Assembly: GCF_001708965.1 (NCBI RefSeq)
Contig: NZ_LVJW01000006.1
Span: 806,001 to 870,000 of the forward strand
From: Candidatus Thiodiazotropha endoloripes
GTDB taxonomy: Bacteria > Pseudomonadota > Gammaproteobacteria > Chromatiales > Chromatiaceae
Direction: 5' to 3'
Length of the DNA stretch: 64,000 bases
The notes under the pieces were generated by a model. The model saw only the letters and a list, made by a program, of their open reading frames with translations. It did not search any database and was not told the origin of the DNA. Positions 54,180 to 63,080 of the stretch are shown here, piece by piece (the stretch's first letter is position 1; every line of letters starts with the position of its first letter). The position numbers and the translations under genes are program-made.

Positions 54180-55784
54180 CTAAGGCAGTTGGAAGTAAAA
54201 AGTTGCGCCACAATCCACCTCGGATTCAGCCCACACGGTACCACCATGCCGATGTATGATTCTGGCCACAGTCGCCAGACCGATACCGGTACCTTCAAAG
54301 TCACTGCTTTTATGTAACCGCTGAAAGGCACCGAACAGTTTATCGGCGTAACGCATATCGAATCCGGCGCCATTATCCTGTACAAAGTAGCAGGATTTGC
54401 CCTCCTTTACAGCTTTACCGAAAACAATTTCAGCTTTTTCACAACGACTGGTGTACTTCCAGGCATTACCGATCAGATTATCCAGAGCGATAGCCAGCAA
54501 TTGGCGGTCACCCTGGACCATCAGGCCGGGCTCAACCTGAAAACTCACCTGACGCTCTGGCTCACTCTCTACCAGCTTGCTGAGGGTGGCATTGGCCAGT
54601 TCACTCAAATCGACCTCACCGACCCGCATCTCCTGTCGCCCGAGTCTTGAGAGCCTCAGCATATCGTCGATCAACACCCCCATACGGGATGCTGCGGCTC
54701 TGACCCGATGCAGGTAATCGAGTCCGGTCTCATCGAGGCTCTGCTGGTACTCTTCAGTAAGCACCTGGCTGAATCCTTCAATACTGCGCAATGGGGCACG
54801 CAGATCGTGGGATACCGAGTAGTTGAACGCTTCAAGCTCTTTGTTGCTTCGAGCCAGTTCGATGGTCCTCTCCTCAACCTTGTACTCCAGTGAACGGTTG
54901 TAGTCATCCAGCGCCCGATGTGAGCTTTCAAGATTGCTGGCCATGCGGTTGAAGGAGGTGGCAAAGGTCCCAAACTCTGCACACATCAGCCCCTGCATAC
55001 TCAGGCGATAGTTGAGATCACCGGCAGAGACCTCCTTGACACCGGCGTCGAGCTGGTCGACCGCCTTCAGCAGACGCCTTGTGATAAACAGTGAAATCAT
55101 AAAACCGAACAGGATGAAGATGGCCGCAACACTGATGTAGAAAACCCAGATCCGGGTGATCTCCTCATCCCATTCGGCGGTCCGCTCATTGATGCTCTCC
55201 TGCATAGCCGCCAATGAGATACCGCAATACAGAATGCCCCATAACTCCTGACCATTGAATACCGGCGTCACGACCTGCATCATCTGGCTCTGAGTCGCCA
55301 CAGCGCTCGGCGTGTCGATGATCTGAATCGAAAAATCCGTTACCTGATCGCCGATGAACTCCTCTTCCAACAAGGCCAATGCCTGCTTGTCGACTGGGGT
55401 GTCCGGCAGGCTGCCGACCTGATCCACCCGATTGTGAGCGACCACTTGTCCCAGATTGCTGAGTACCTTGCAGTACTGAATATCCTGATCACCCTCTGTG
55501 ACCTGTTGCATCAGGCTGATCAGGAAGCTGAAATCGTAGCCGGTGATGGCCTGGTTGGCGCTGAGGGCCATACTGCGGACCAGTGAAGCGCTACGGGCCT
55601 GCATGGCATCATGAATCGAGGCGATATCCTCTGCCTGTTCAGTTTGGTAGAAGTTGTTAATCTGCTGCCAGAAGAGCAGACTGATCGCCATAAAAAGCAG
55701 CAGCAATGCCAGATTCATCGACACCAGATAGACCCGGATCGAAGGCAGTTTGCCAGCATGATGTCGAATACTTTTAAGTCCCAT
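54180..55784 (-). CDS. Membrane sensor histidine kinase with HAMP
   Basis: 534 residues. TM1 about 18-40, a periplasmic sensor about 41-210, TM2 about 211-235, HAMP about 236-290, a coiled coil 290-320, phosphoacceptor His326 in NYSVSHDLRAPLRSIEGFSQ, and an ATPase domain with LDNLIGNAWKYTS, DNGAGFDMRYADKLFGAFQRLH and GTGIGLATVARII. The SHDLRAPLRSI type is that of phytochrome-like kinases that use single-domain receivers of the Rcp1 type. It is the first gene of an operon with two binding proteins, is divergent from two TonB receptors, and a matching receiver gene lies at 62075. Confidence 0.93.
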   Translation of the reverse strand: MGLKSIRHHAGKLPSIRVYLVSMNLALLLLFMAISLLFWQQINNFYQTEQAEDIASIHDAMQARSASLVRSMALSANQAITGYDFSFLISLMQQVTEGDQDIQYCKVLSNLGQVVAHNRVDQVGSLPDTPVDKQALALLEEEFIGDQVTDFSIQIIDTPSAVATQSQMMQVVTPVFNGQELWGILYCGISLAAMQESINERTAEWDEEITRIWVFYISVAAIFILFGFMISLFITRRLLKAVDQLDAGVKEVSAGDLNYRLSMQGLMCAEFGTFATSFNRMASNLESSHRALDDYNRSLEYKVEERTIELARSNKELEAFNYSVSHDLRAPLRSIEGFSQVLTEEYQQSLDETGLDYLHRVRAAASRMGVLIDDMLRLSRLGRQEMRVGEVDLSELANATLSKLVESEPERQVSFQVEPGLMVQGDRQLLAIALDNLIGNAWKYTSRCEKAEIVFGKAVKEGKSCYFVQDNGAGFDMRYADKLFGAFQRLHKSSDFEGTGIGLATVARIIHRHGGTVWAESEVDCGATFYFQLP

Positions 55785-55894
55785 AGAGGCCCAAGTTTAG
55801 ATAGCACATTGCTTCATGTCAGCTAAGAATGCGTTTTCTCTTGATTTTTCTCAATCACCCTCCTAGGTTTAGATCTTTCATTATAGATTTGACC

Positions 55895-55906
55895 GTTGAT
55901 ATCAAC
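55895..55906. promoter_or_regulatory. Perfect 12-base palindrome in the divergent promoter region
   Basis: GTTGATATCAAC, midway between the histidine kinase and the first TonB receptor genes (148-base gap). Could be an operator for a dimeric regulator; no regulator is identified. Confidence 0.35.
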
Positions 55907-55919
55907 CTCGAATCACTAT

Positions 55920-55930
55920 CCCCTGAGGGG
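55920..55930 (+). promoter_or_regulatory. Hairpin enclosing the ribosome site of the first TonB receptor
   Basis: CCCC-TGA-GGGG lies directly before the first ATG and includes the GAGGGG ribosome site. Pairing would hide that site, a simple translational switch. An alternative start (ATG at 55960 with AGGAA) would escape it. Confidence 0.4.
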
Positions 55931-55932
55931 AA

Positions 55933-58137
55933 ATGATGCAGAGTAATGATAGGAACAAAATGCCACGCACTTCCTGCAAGAGCCTCATCCCAATACTCAT
56001 CTTAAGCTACCCGCTTGCCACCCAGGCAAACGAGACTTCGCTCATCACGGACCAGCAGATGGAGGAGGCGGAACGTCTGTTCAGCGGACCGGTTGAAGAG
56101 GACTACTACAGAACCGATGCCGTTCTGGTGAGCGCCACCGGCAGTGCCAAGCCGGTATTCCTGGCACCTTCCGTCGCCAGTGTGATCACCAAGGAAGAGA
56201 TCAAGGCGATGGGCGCCACCACGCTGGATGAAGTTCTGGAGACCGCGCCTGGTTTGCATGTCTACATGTCACCATCACCCAACTATCAGAAACAGTGGTC
56301 GATCCGTGGCGTTCATACCAATGACAATCCTCATGTTCTGCTGTTGATCAATGGGCAGTCGGTGCAGGATATGCTGCAGGGAGGGCGTCCAAATCACCTG
56401 CAGATACCGGTTAGCATGATCTCCCGGATTGAGGTGATCAGAGGACCGGGATCAGCAGTTCATGGTGCTGACGCCTTTGCCGGCAGCGTCAATGTGATCA
56501 CCAAGGATGGACAGGAGATTGCCGGTTCACAGGGCGGTTACCGTGGCGGCTCCTTTTCCCGTAAGGACGCCTGGGCCCTGCATGGAGGAACTTATCAGGG
56601 CTGGGACATCGCCATGACCCTGGACACGATGAAATCGGAGGGTGACGACGAACGCATCATCGAAGAGGATTTTCAATCATTGCTGGACCAAAGCTTTGCT
56701 ACCAACGCCTCTATCACACCCAAAGCAATGGATACGAAGCATGATCTGATTAACGCCTACTTAAGTTTCAACCGCCCCGATTGGCAGATCTATCTTTGGG
56801 GATGGCAGGAGAGAGATGGTGGATCCTATGCTGGACTTGCGAATGCATTGGCTGATGGAAATGAATTGCAAAACGATGTTTTTCAGGCAGGTGTCTCACA
56901 CAGCAACGATGAATGGCTAAACAATTGGCAGTTCGACTTCAGTCTCAGCTATCTCTATCTCAAGACGGCCACCAACCTGCAACTATTCCCGCCCGGCGCC
57001 TTGTTACCGATCGGCAGTGACGGTAACCTCAATTTTACCAATCCCGCCGGGCTCACCCTGTTTACCGATGGCTATATCGGTTTTCCTACACGCACCCAAA
57101 ATCAATACAGCGCTGAGACCACAGCCTTGTATGATGGCTTCCCCCAACATCATCTTCGACTGGCTTTGGGCTATCGAGTGACAGATGTGGTGTTCAAAGC
57201 CTATCAAAACTGGGGACCAGGGGTACTCGACGGCACTCAGACAGTGGTCGATGGGACGCTGACCGATCTCACCGATGATCCCAGAATATTCATGCCGGAT
57301 GTGGAGCGTCGCCTCTGGTATCTCTCCGCCCAGGATGAGTGGAGCTTTGCAAAAAACTGGGAATTGACCCTTGGCGCCCGCTATGACCGCTATTCCGATT
57401 TTGGCGGGACATTCAACCCCAGAGCCGCACTGGTCTGGCAAACCCGCTACGACATGACCACAAAGTTGCTTTATGGACGGGCATTCCGGGCACCCAGCTT
57501 CGCCAACATGCATGCACAGAACAACCCGATCGGCTTAGGCAATCCGGACCTGGATCCGGCAACCCTGGACACCCTGGAACTGGTATTCGACTATCGACCA
57601 ACAGCCGATCTGCGGATCGCCGCCAATCTGTTCGTCTACGATATTGAAGGTCTGATCGCATTCGAACCGGATGAGGGTGAAGCAACCACCACCTCGCAAA
57701 ACGCCCGGGATCAGAAAGGCCACGGGCTTGAGCTCGAGGGAGACTGGCAGTTCACTGACAGCCTGAGGCTGACTTCGAATATGGCCTGGCAGGACTCTGA
57801 AGACAAACAGACCGGTGATCCGGTACCGAACGCTCCCGGCCTGCAGGCCTATTTCGCAGGTAATTGGACCTTTATGCCGGACTGGTCGGTCAATGCCCAA
57901 TGGTTCTGGATAGGAGAGCGGGAACGGGCCAGTGGTGATAACCGCAATCAGATTGACGACTACTCAATCACCAATCTGACACTGCACCGGCAGGCCCTTT
58001 TCGAACACCTGGACCTGGCCATGGCGGTACGCAACCTGTTCGATGAGGATGTTAGGGAACCGAGCACCTCAGTGATCCCCGACGACTATCCGATGAATGG
58101 ACGCGAGATCTGGGCAGAATTGCAAATCAATCTATGA
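55933..58137 (+). CDS. TonB-dependent receptor 1
   Basis: 734 residues. The ATG at 55933 gives a slightly long N-region; ATG 55960, with AGGAA upstream, starts a tidier signal peptide (MPRTSCKSLIPILILSYPLATQA). The mature N-terminus carries a TonB-box-like stretch (YRTDAVLVSATGSAKP), then the plug domain (LDEVLETAPGLHVYM, WSIRGVHTNDNPHVLLLINGQSV, MISRIEVIRGPGSAVHGADAFAGSVNVITKDG). A 22-strand barrel follows, with the family ELTLGARYDRYSDFGGTFNPRAALVW, LLYGRAFRAPSFANMH, and a C-terminal YPMNGREIWAELQINL. Takes up an unknown large ligand using TonB energy. Its stop overlaps the second receptor by 4 bases. Confidence 0.93.
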   Translation: MMQSNDRNKMPRTSCKSLIPILILSYPLATQANETSLITDQQMEEAERLFSGPVEEDYYRTDAVLVSATGSAKPVFLAPSVASVITKEEIKAMGATTLDEVLETAPGLHVYMSPSPNYQKQWSIRGVHTNDNPHVLLLINGQSVQDMLQGGRPNHLQIPVSMISRIEVIRGPGSAVHGADAFAGSVNVITKDGQEIAGSQGGYRGGSFSRKDAWALHGGTYQGWDIAMTLDTMKSEGDDERIIEEDFQSLLDQSFATNASITPKAMDTKHDLINAYLSFNRPDWQIYLWGWQERDGGSYAGLANALADGNELQNDVFQAGVSHSNDEWLNNWQFDFSLSYLYLKTATNLQLFPPGALLPIGSDGNLNFTNPAGLTLFTDGYIGFPTRTQNQYSAETTALYDGFPQHHLRLALGYRVTDVVFKAYQNWGPGVLDGTQTVVDGTLTDLTDDPRIFMPDVERRLWYLSAQDEWSFAKNWELTLGARYDRYSDFGGTFNPRAALVWQTRYDMTTKLLYGRAFRAPSFANMHAQNNPIGLGNPDLDPATLDTLELVFDYRPTADLRIAANLFVYDIEGLIAFEPDEGEATTTSQNARDQKGHGLELEGDWQFTDSLRLTSNMAWQDSEDKQTGDPVPNAPGLQAYFAGNWTFMPDWSVNAQWFWIGERERASGDNRNQIDDYSITNLTLHRQALFEHLDLAMAVRNLFDEDVREPSTSVIPDDYPMNGREIWAELQINL

Positions 58138-60338
58138 CGCACTCCGCTATTCCGTTAACTCATCGACGTAAAACAGTCTCCTTCTTCGCGCTCATCCCTC
58201 TGCTGTTTTCTGTTGCTGCCATGGCCACCCCCCCGGTGATCACCGATCAACAGATGAGTGAGGCTGAAAGCCTGTTCAGCGGACCGGGTGAAGAGGACTA
58301 CTACCGGACCGATGCCGAGCTGGTAACGGCCACCGGCAGTGCCAAACCTGTGTTTCTTGCACCATCGGTGACGAGCGTCGTCAGCAAGCAGGCGATCCGG
58401 GAGATGGGGGCAAGGAGCCTGTACGAAGTATTGGAGACGGTAGCCGGACTCCATGTCGCCCCCTCAAGCAACTTCGGCCCACTGATTACCAACATCAACA
58501 TTCGCGGGATCACCACCGCACTGAATCCGCAAGTGTTGGTATTGTTCAATGGCACACCGGTCAAGGATCTGTGGAACGGCAATCTCGGCCACCGCTTTGA
58601 GATGCCGGTGGAGATGATCTCCAGGATCGAGGTGGTCAGGGGACCAGGTTCCGCGATTCATGGCGCCGATGCCTTTGCCGGTACGATCAATATCATTACC
58701 AAGGATGGTCAGGAGATCGGTGGCGTGCGTGTCGGTTATCGCCAGGGATCATTCGATACCCGCAATGGCTGGCTGCAGTATGGTGGCAATCATCAGGGCT
58801 GGGATCTGGTTGCCAGCATCGAGGCGCTGAAACAGGGAACCGATGACCAGCGAACCATAAAACAGGATCTGCAAACCACTCTGGATGAGAGTTTCGGTAC
58901 CCAGGCCTCCCAGGCCCCCGGCGCCATGAATCTGGACAACCGTCTGCTGAATTTCCATTTTGGCCTACGCAAGGCTGAGTGGACCGCCCGCCTCTGGGGT
59001 ATCAGGCAACGGGATGCCGGAGTGGGTGTCGGCGCCGCCCCGGTACTGGATGCTGAAGGCTCACACGACAAGGATCTCTACAATCTCGATCTGCTCTACC
59101 AGAACCAGGATCTTCATCCGGACTGGAATCTGGAACTTCGCTTCAACTACAACTACGCCGATTATGTGAGCAGGTTCAACCTCTTTCCGCCAGGCGCTAG
59201 CCTACCCATCGGTGCTGACGGTAACCTGGACTTCAACAACCCGGTGGGGGTCACCCATTTCAGTGACGGCTACATCGGCCACCCGGCCGCCACCAACCGC
59301 ATCTACCGTAACAGTATCATTGGCATCTATGATGGCTTGGCGCACCATCTTATTCGCCTCTCAGCAGGCTATGACAGCCTGGAGTACAAAGCCGGGGCAA
59401 GGCAGAACTTCGGCCCGGGGGTACTCGATGGAAGTCCACAGGAGGTGGATGGCACTCTGACCAGCGTCACCGGCACCCCCTATAACTACAGCCCGAACAA
59501 GAAACGGGATCTCTGGTTCATCTCGCTGCAGGACGAATGGGCTCTGGCCAAGGATTGGGATCTTACCCTCGGTGCCCGCTACGACCGCTACTCGGACTTT
59601 GGCGACACATTCAACCCCAGGCTGGCGCTGGTCTGGCAGACACGCTACGACCTGACCACCAAGCTACTCTATGGCCGGGCATTCCGCCCACCCTCATTCT
59701 CGGAACTCTATGCACAGAACAACCCGGTTCAACTGGGTAATACCGAGCTGGATCCGGAGACCATCGACACCCTGGAGTTTGCCTTGGACTGGCGCCCCAC
59801 TGCGGACCTGAGAATGGCCAGCAACCTGTTTGTTTATGAGATACAGGACCTGATCGAGGCGCTACCCGATGAGGGTGGCGCCAGCAACACCAATCAGAAC
59901 GCCAGGGACCAGCGGGGACATGGCATCGAATTCGAGATCGACTGGCAGGTGAACACGCAACTCAGGCTGCAGAGCAACGGCGCCTGGCAACACAGTGAAG
60001 ATAGCGATAGCGGCAAGCGTCTGGCCAACTCCCATGGCTTTCAATACTACGCCCGGGCCAATTGGCAGTTTCTGCCGAACTGGTCACTCGACGGCCAGTG
60101 GTTCTGGATTGGAGAACAGAAGCGGGCTGAAGGGGACAATCGGGACGATATCAACGCCTATCATCTGCTCAACCTGACACTGCGTAAAAAACAGTTGATC
60201 GACTATGTGGATCTGGCATTCGGCATCCGGAATCTGCTGGACGACGAGATCGCTGAACCCGCCAGCTCAACCATCATCAACGAGTACCCATTGGACAGCC
60301 GGGCCTATTGGCTGGCGCTTGAGGTTAACTACTACTAG
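58134..60338 (+). CDS. TonB-dependent receptor 2
   Basis: 734 residues, exactly as long as receptor 1 and clearly a tandem paralogue: the ITDQQM, FSGP-EEDYYRTDA, ATGSAKPVFLAPS, plug and barrel motifs are all shared. Signal peptide TVSFFALIPLLFSVAAMA. The plug loop differs (FGPLITNINIRGITTALNPQVLVLF), suggesting a different but related ligand. The ATGA overlap implies coupled translation with receptor 1. Its TAG stop lies inside an interspersed repeat. Confidence 0.93.
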   Translation: MTHSAIPLTHRRKTVSFFALIPLLFSVAAMATPPVITDQQMSEAESLFSGPGEEDYYRTDAELVTATGSAKPVFLAPSVTSVVSKQAIREMGARSLYEVLETVAGLHVAPSSNFGPLITNINIRGITTALNPQVLVLFNGTPVKDLWNGNLGHRFEMPVEMISRIEVVRGPGSAIHGADAFAGTINIITKDGQEIGGVRVGYRQGSFDTRNGWLQYGGNHQGWDLVASIEALKQGTDDQRTIKQDLQTTLDESFGTQASQAPGAMNLDNRLLNFHFGLRKAEWTARLWGIRQRDAGVGVGAAPVLDAEGSHDKDLYNLDLLYQNQDLHPDWNLELRFNYNYADYVSRFNLFPPGASLPIGADGNLDFNNPVGVTHFSDGYIGHPAATNRIYRNSIIGIYDGLAHHLIRLSAGYDSLEYKAGARQNFGPGVLDGSPQEVDGTLTSVTGTPYNYSPNKKRDLWFISLQDEWALAKDWDLTLGARYDRYSDFGDTFNPRLALVWQTRYDLTTKLLYGRAFRPPSFSELYAQNNPVQLGNTELDPETIDTLEFALDWRPTADLRMASNLFVYEIQDLIEALPDEGGASNTNQNARDQRGHGIEFEIDWQVNTQLRLQSNGAWQHSEDSDSGKRLANSHGFQYYARANWQFLPNWSLDGQWFWIGEQKRAEGDNRDDINAYHLLNLTLRKKQLIDYVDLAFGIRNLLDDEIAEPASSTIINEYPLDSRAYWLALEVNYY

Positions 60339-60377
60339 GGCCTGTTGTGCCTATTGGATTCGTGTTAACAGGCGCTA
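60336..60377 (-). repeat. Interspersed repeat copy 5, shared 3' end of two convergent genes
   Basis: On the minus strand it reads TAGCGCCTGTTAACACGA, ATCCAATAGGCACAACAG, GCCCTA. GCCTGTT/AACAGGC arms allow a hairpin that may end both transcripts. The plus-strand gene stops with its TAG, and the minus-strand gene stops with its TAA. Confidence 0.8.
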
Positions 60378-62071
60378 TGCGAATCGATAAGCGGTTGCGG
60401 TCTCTGGATCCCGTAGCCCTGAGCGAAGTCGACCCCCATCGACTGCAGCATCTCCCGGGTCTGCTGCCGTTCGACGAATTCGGCAATGGTCTTCAGGCCG
60501 GCCACATGACCGATGGTGTTGATCGCATCGACAATCGCCCGACTCATCTCATCCTCTTCCACCTGCTTGACGAATGATCCATCCACCTTGAGAAAATCCA
60601 CCGACAGGGATTTCAGATAGGAGAAGGAGCTGAGGCCGGCGCCAAAGTCATCCAGCGCAAAGAAACACCCCATCTCGCGGATCTCCTGGATAAAGCACTC
60701 TGTGATCTCAAGATTGTTGATGGCGGCGGTCTCAGTCACCTCGAAACAGATCGTCTGGGGCTGCACCTTGAGGCTGTTCATCCGCTCCTGAATGAATTCG
60801 AAAAAGCCGGGATCACTCAACGAAGTCCCTGACAGGTTGATAAAGAACAACTGCCCCTGATCCCGATCCTGCCTGTGCTCTCCCAGATAGGTGAAGATGG
60901 AGTTGACCACCCAGCGGTCCAACCGCTGCATCAGATCGTATCGTTCTGCGGCTGGTATGAAAGCACCAGGTGAAATAATCTCTCCATCCGAACCCTGCAT
61001 ACGCAGCAGCACCTCGGTATGGCTCGGCCCATCCACCTCTACCAAAGGGACAATCGGCTGCTGGTAGAGCAGAAAACGATTCTCGCTCAGCGCACTGTTG
61101 ATTCGACTGACCCACTGCATCTCATCCCGCCGCAGGGCCAGCTCATCATCTTCCGCGGTGTAGATATGTACCCGGTTACGGCCACGGCTCTTTGCCGCAA
61201 AACAGGCCATATCCGCACTGCTTAGAACTTCGATACCACTCTTGGTAACCGGTGTAATGTCGACCAGGCCGATGCTCACACTGGTATTGAACGGTCTCCC
61301 CTCCCAGATAAACCGAAAGGCTTCCACAGCTTCACGCAGAATATTGGCCAACTGCTCCGCCCGATCCAAGGGGCAGTTGAGCAGCAGCACACCAAACTCA
61401 TCTCCTCCAAGCCTGGCCAGCAGATCGCTCTCCCGCACCCGTTTCTTCAATACCGCAGAGATTTGACGCAACAGTTCATCACCGGCCATGTGCCCACAGG
61501 TATCATTCACCACCTTGAACTGATCCAGGTCCAGATACATGAAGGCGTGGGACTGATTCGCATCACGCGCCTCTTCCAGGGCCTTTTGCAGTGCCTGCTC
61601 CAGTTCATGTCTGTTTTTGAGGTTGGTCAGAGAGTCGTGAAAGGCCATGTGCAGCAATCGGTCTTCCGCCAGACGCCTGGCCTCACGGGATTTGGCCTCT
61701 TGCAGCTCCCGTTCGATGGCGGCGCCCAGGCGGGTCAGATTGCTCTTCATGATGTAGTCGGCCGCACCGCACTTCATCATCGATACCGCCAGCTCTTCTC
61801 CAATACTTCCCGAGACGATGATCACCGGAATGTCGCCATTCGCGTCGTTCACCATCTTCAGCACCTCTTCCGAGTCGAAGGAGGGCATATTATGATCGGT
61901 AATGACCAGATCCCAGGACGGATCAGTCAATGCTCTGGCCAGGGTTTCCGGGCTGTCCACACGAACATGATGCTCGATCGTCCACTGATCTTTCTTCAGA
62001 TGGTGCAGCAGTAACAGAGCATCATCTTCTGAGTCCTCTGCCAACAACAGACGTAGTGGCGGCTTGTCCAT
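60365..62071 (-). CDS. Response regulator with GGDEF and degenerate EAL domain
   Basis: 568 residues. Receiver (about 5-125) with acidic pair E/D, phosphoacceptor in LVITDHNMPSFDSEE and Lys in YIMKSN. GGDEF domain (about 140-300) with an intact GGDEF near 221-225 and inhibitory-site RESD five residues before it. EAL-type domain (about 320-560) whose catalytic motif is EVL in HTEVLLRM, though NLSG, EVTET, LDDFGAGLSSF and AEFVE remain. So it likely makes c-di-GMP, and its EAL part may be weak or only bind. The last residues DSHSAC come from an interspersed repeat. Three bases after the upstream receiver gene, hence co-transcribed. Confidence 0.93.
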   Translation of the reverse strand: MDKPPLRLLLAEDSEDDALLLLHHLKKDQWTIEHHVRVDSPETLARALTDPSWDLVITDHNMPSFDSEEVLKMVNDANGDIPVIIVSGSIGEELAVSMMKCGAADYIMKSNLTRLGAAIERELQEAKSREARRLAEDRLLHMAFHDSLTNLKNRHELEQALQKALEEARDANQSHAFMYLDLDQFKVVNDTCGHMAGDELLRQISAVLKKRVRESDLLARLGGDEFGVLLLNCPLDRAEQLANILREAVEAFRFIWEGRPFNTSVSIGLVDITPVTKSGIEVLSSADMACFAAKSRGRNRVHIYTAEDDELALRRDEMQWVSRINSALSENRFLLYQQPIVPLVEVDGPSHTEVLLRMQGSDGEIISPGAFIPAAERYDLMQRLDRWVVNSIFTYLGEHRQDRDQGQLFFINLSGTSLSDPGFFEFIQERMNSLKVQPQTICFEVTETAAINNLEITECFIQEIREMGCFFALDDFGAGLSSFSYLKSLSVDFLKVDGSFVKQVEEDEMSRAIVDAINTIGHVAGLKTIAEFVERQQTREMLQSMGVDFAQGYGIQRPQPLIDSHSAC

Positions 62072-62074
62072 CCG

Positions 62075-62521
62075 TCAGCAATTCCCCGGTGTCATATTCA
62101 TTGTCATCCAATAGGCCACCAACTGACGAATCAGATCGGTAAACTGGGTGAAATCCACCGGCTTTCTGATGAAGCTGTTCGCGCCTAACCGGTAACTCTC
62201 TACCATATCCCGTTGTTCGTCGGAAGAGGTGAGCACCACCACAGGCAACAGCTGGGTGCGCGGGTATTCACGTATCGCTTTCAATACATCCAAACCACTC
62301 ATTTTCGGCAACTTCAGATCCAGTAGTACAACTTTTGGCAGGGATTGGCTCTCATCCATCCTGAAAAGGTAATTCACAGCTTCACTGCCATCACGAGCCA
62401 CTTCGACCCGATGACTGATCTTTGACTTTTTAAACGCACGTAAAGCCAGCAGCTCATCATCGGGATTGTCTTCAACCAGCAAAATATGATTTTCGTTCAT
62501 AACCGTAATCCAGTCGGTCAT
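62075..62521 (-). CDS. Single-domain response regulator (Rcp1-like)
   Basis: 148 residues or so; an AGGTGG ribosome site supports the ATG at 62521, although an ATG at 62500 is near. Receiver only: HILLVEDNPDDELLALRAFKK, the phosphoacceptor in VVLLDLKLPKMSGLDVL, VVVLTSSDEQRDMVESYRLGANSFIRKPVDF. The EDNPDDE and SSDEQRD motifs are those of receivers serving phytochrome-like and similar histidine kinases, such as the kinase at 54180. First gene of the pair with the GGDEF/EAL regulator. Confidence 0.92.
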   Translation of the reverse strand: MTDWITVMNENHILLVEDNPDDELLALRAFKKSKISHRVEVARDGSEAVNYLFRMDESQSLPKVVLLDLKLPKMSGLDVLKAIREYPRTQLLPVVVLTSSDEQRDMVESYRLGANSFIRKPVDFTQFTDLIRQLVAYWMTMNMTPGNC

Positions 62522-62866
62522 TCACAACCCACCTGGACCGACAGAGTATCGGTCCTCCCTGACCGGAGATGGTGCCATTTTGTTCGGCTGTCGACATTGA
62601 TCTAAGACATATACACATCCTATGAAGCTGACGTTGATCAATCATCTCTGTCTATATCGTCCAATTACCCGGAAATCTGTAGATTGGTGGTCTGCTGGAT
62701 GGATGGAACGGGAATGGGTAAGCCAGAACAGCCCTATCCGGCTGAACGCGGAGGAGGCAGCTGGAGATCGGCCTGCCGATGTTGAAACGAACCTGCGTGA
62801 GGCAGTGGATTGTCAGACATGATCAACCCGGCAACTGGACCTGGGTTGCCGGATTAACAGGCTCAA
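62522..62866. other. Intergenic region with a perfect stem-loop
   Basis: 345 bases. It has a CCGGCAAC-N9-GTTGCCGG stem-loop at 62828-62852 downstream of the zf-CHCC protein gene, perhaps a terminator without a strong T run. The 66-codon frame at 62622-62822 has no ribosome site or recognisable product. Confidence 0.5.
62828..62852 (-). terminator. Stem-loop downstream of the zf-CHCC gene
   Basis: Perfect 8-base arms CCGGCAAC/GTTGCCGG with a 9-base loop, 15 bases after the stop at 62867. The following bases (GTTGATC on the minus strand) are only mildly T-rich. Confidence 0.45.
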
Positions 62867-63055
62867 TTATTCGGTCAATTGATACCGGCTGCCGCAATAG
62901 GGACAGGTGGCACTGCCGGTCTTTTCAATCGGCAGATAGACCCGCGGGTGGAGTGCCGCCAGGGTTTCGCCGGGTCGAGGACAGCAGAGGGGCAGGTCCT
63001 TACGGGTGACCTTGTGTATCTCCTGCTGGGTGGATTGTGTTTCTGCCTGAGTCAT
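62867..63055 (-). CDS. Zinc-finger protein of the zf-CHCC type
   Basis: 62 residues. Has LCCPRPGETLAALHPRVYLPIEKTGSATCPYCGSRYQL: Cys, His, and the CPYC pair that form the zf-CHCC site, as in the mitochondrial complex I NDUFS6-type domain. GAGGAG ribosome site at a good distance. Follows ilvE after 25 bases, a common arrangement in gammaproteobacteria. Probable small metal-binding protein; role unknown. Confidence 0.9.
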   Translation of the reverse strand: MTQAETQSTQQEIHKVTRKDLPLCCPRPGETLAALHPRVYLPIEKTGSATCPYCGSRYQLTE

Positions 63056-63080
63056 ATACGATTCTCCTCGGAGCTGTTAA

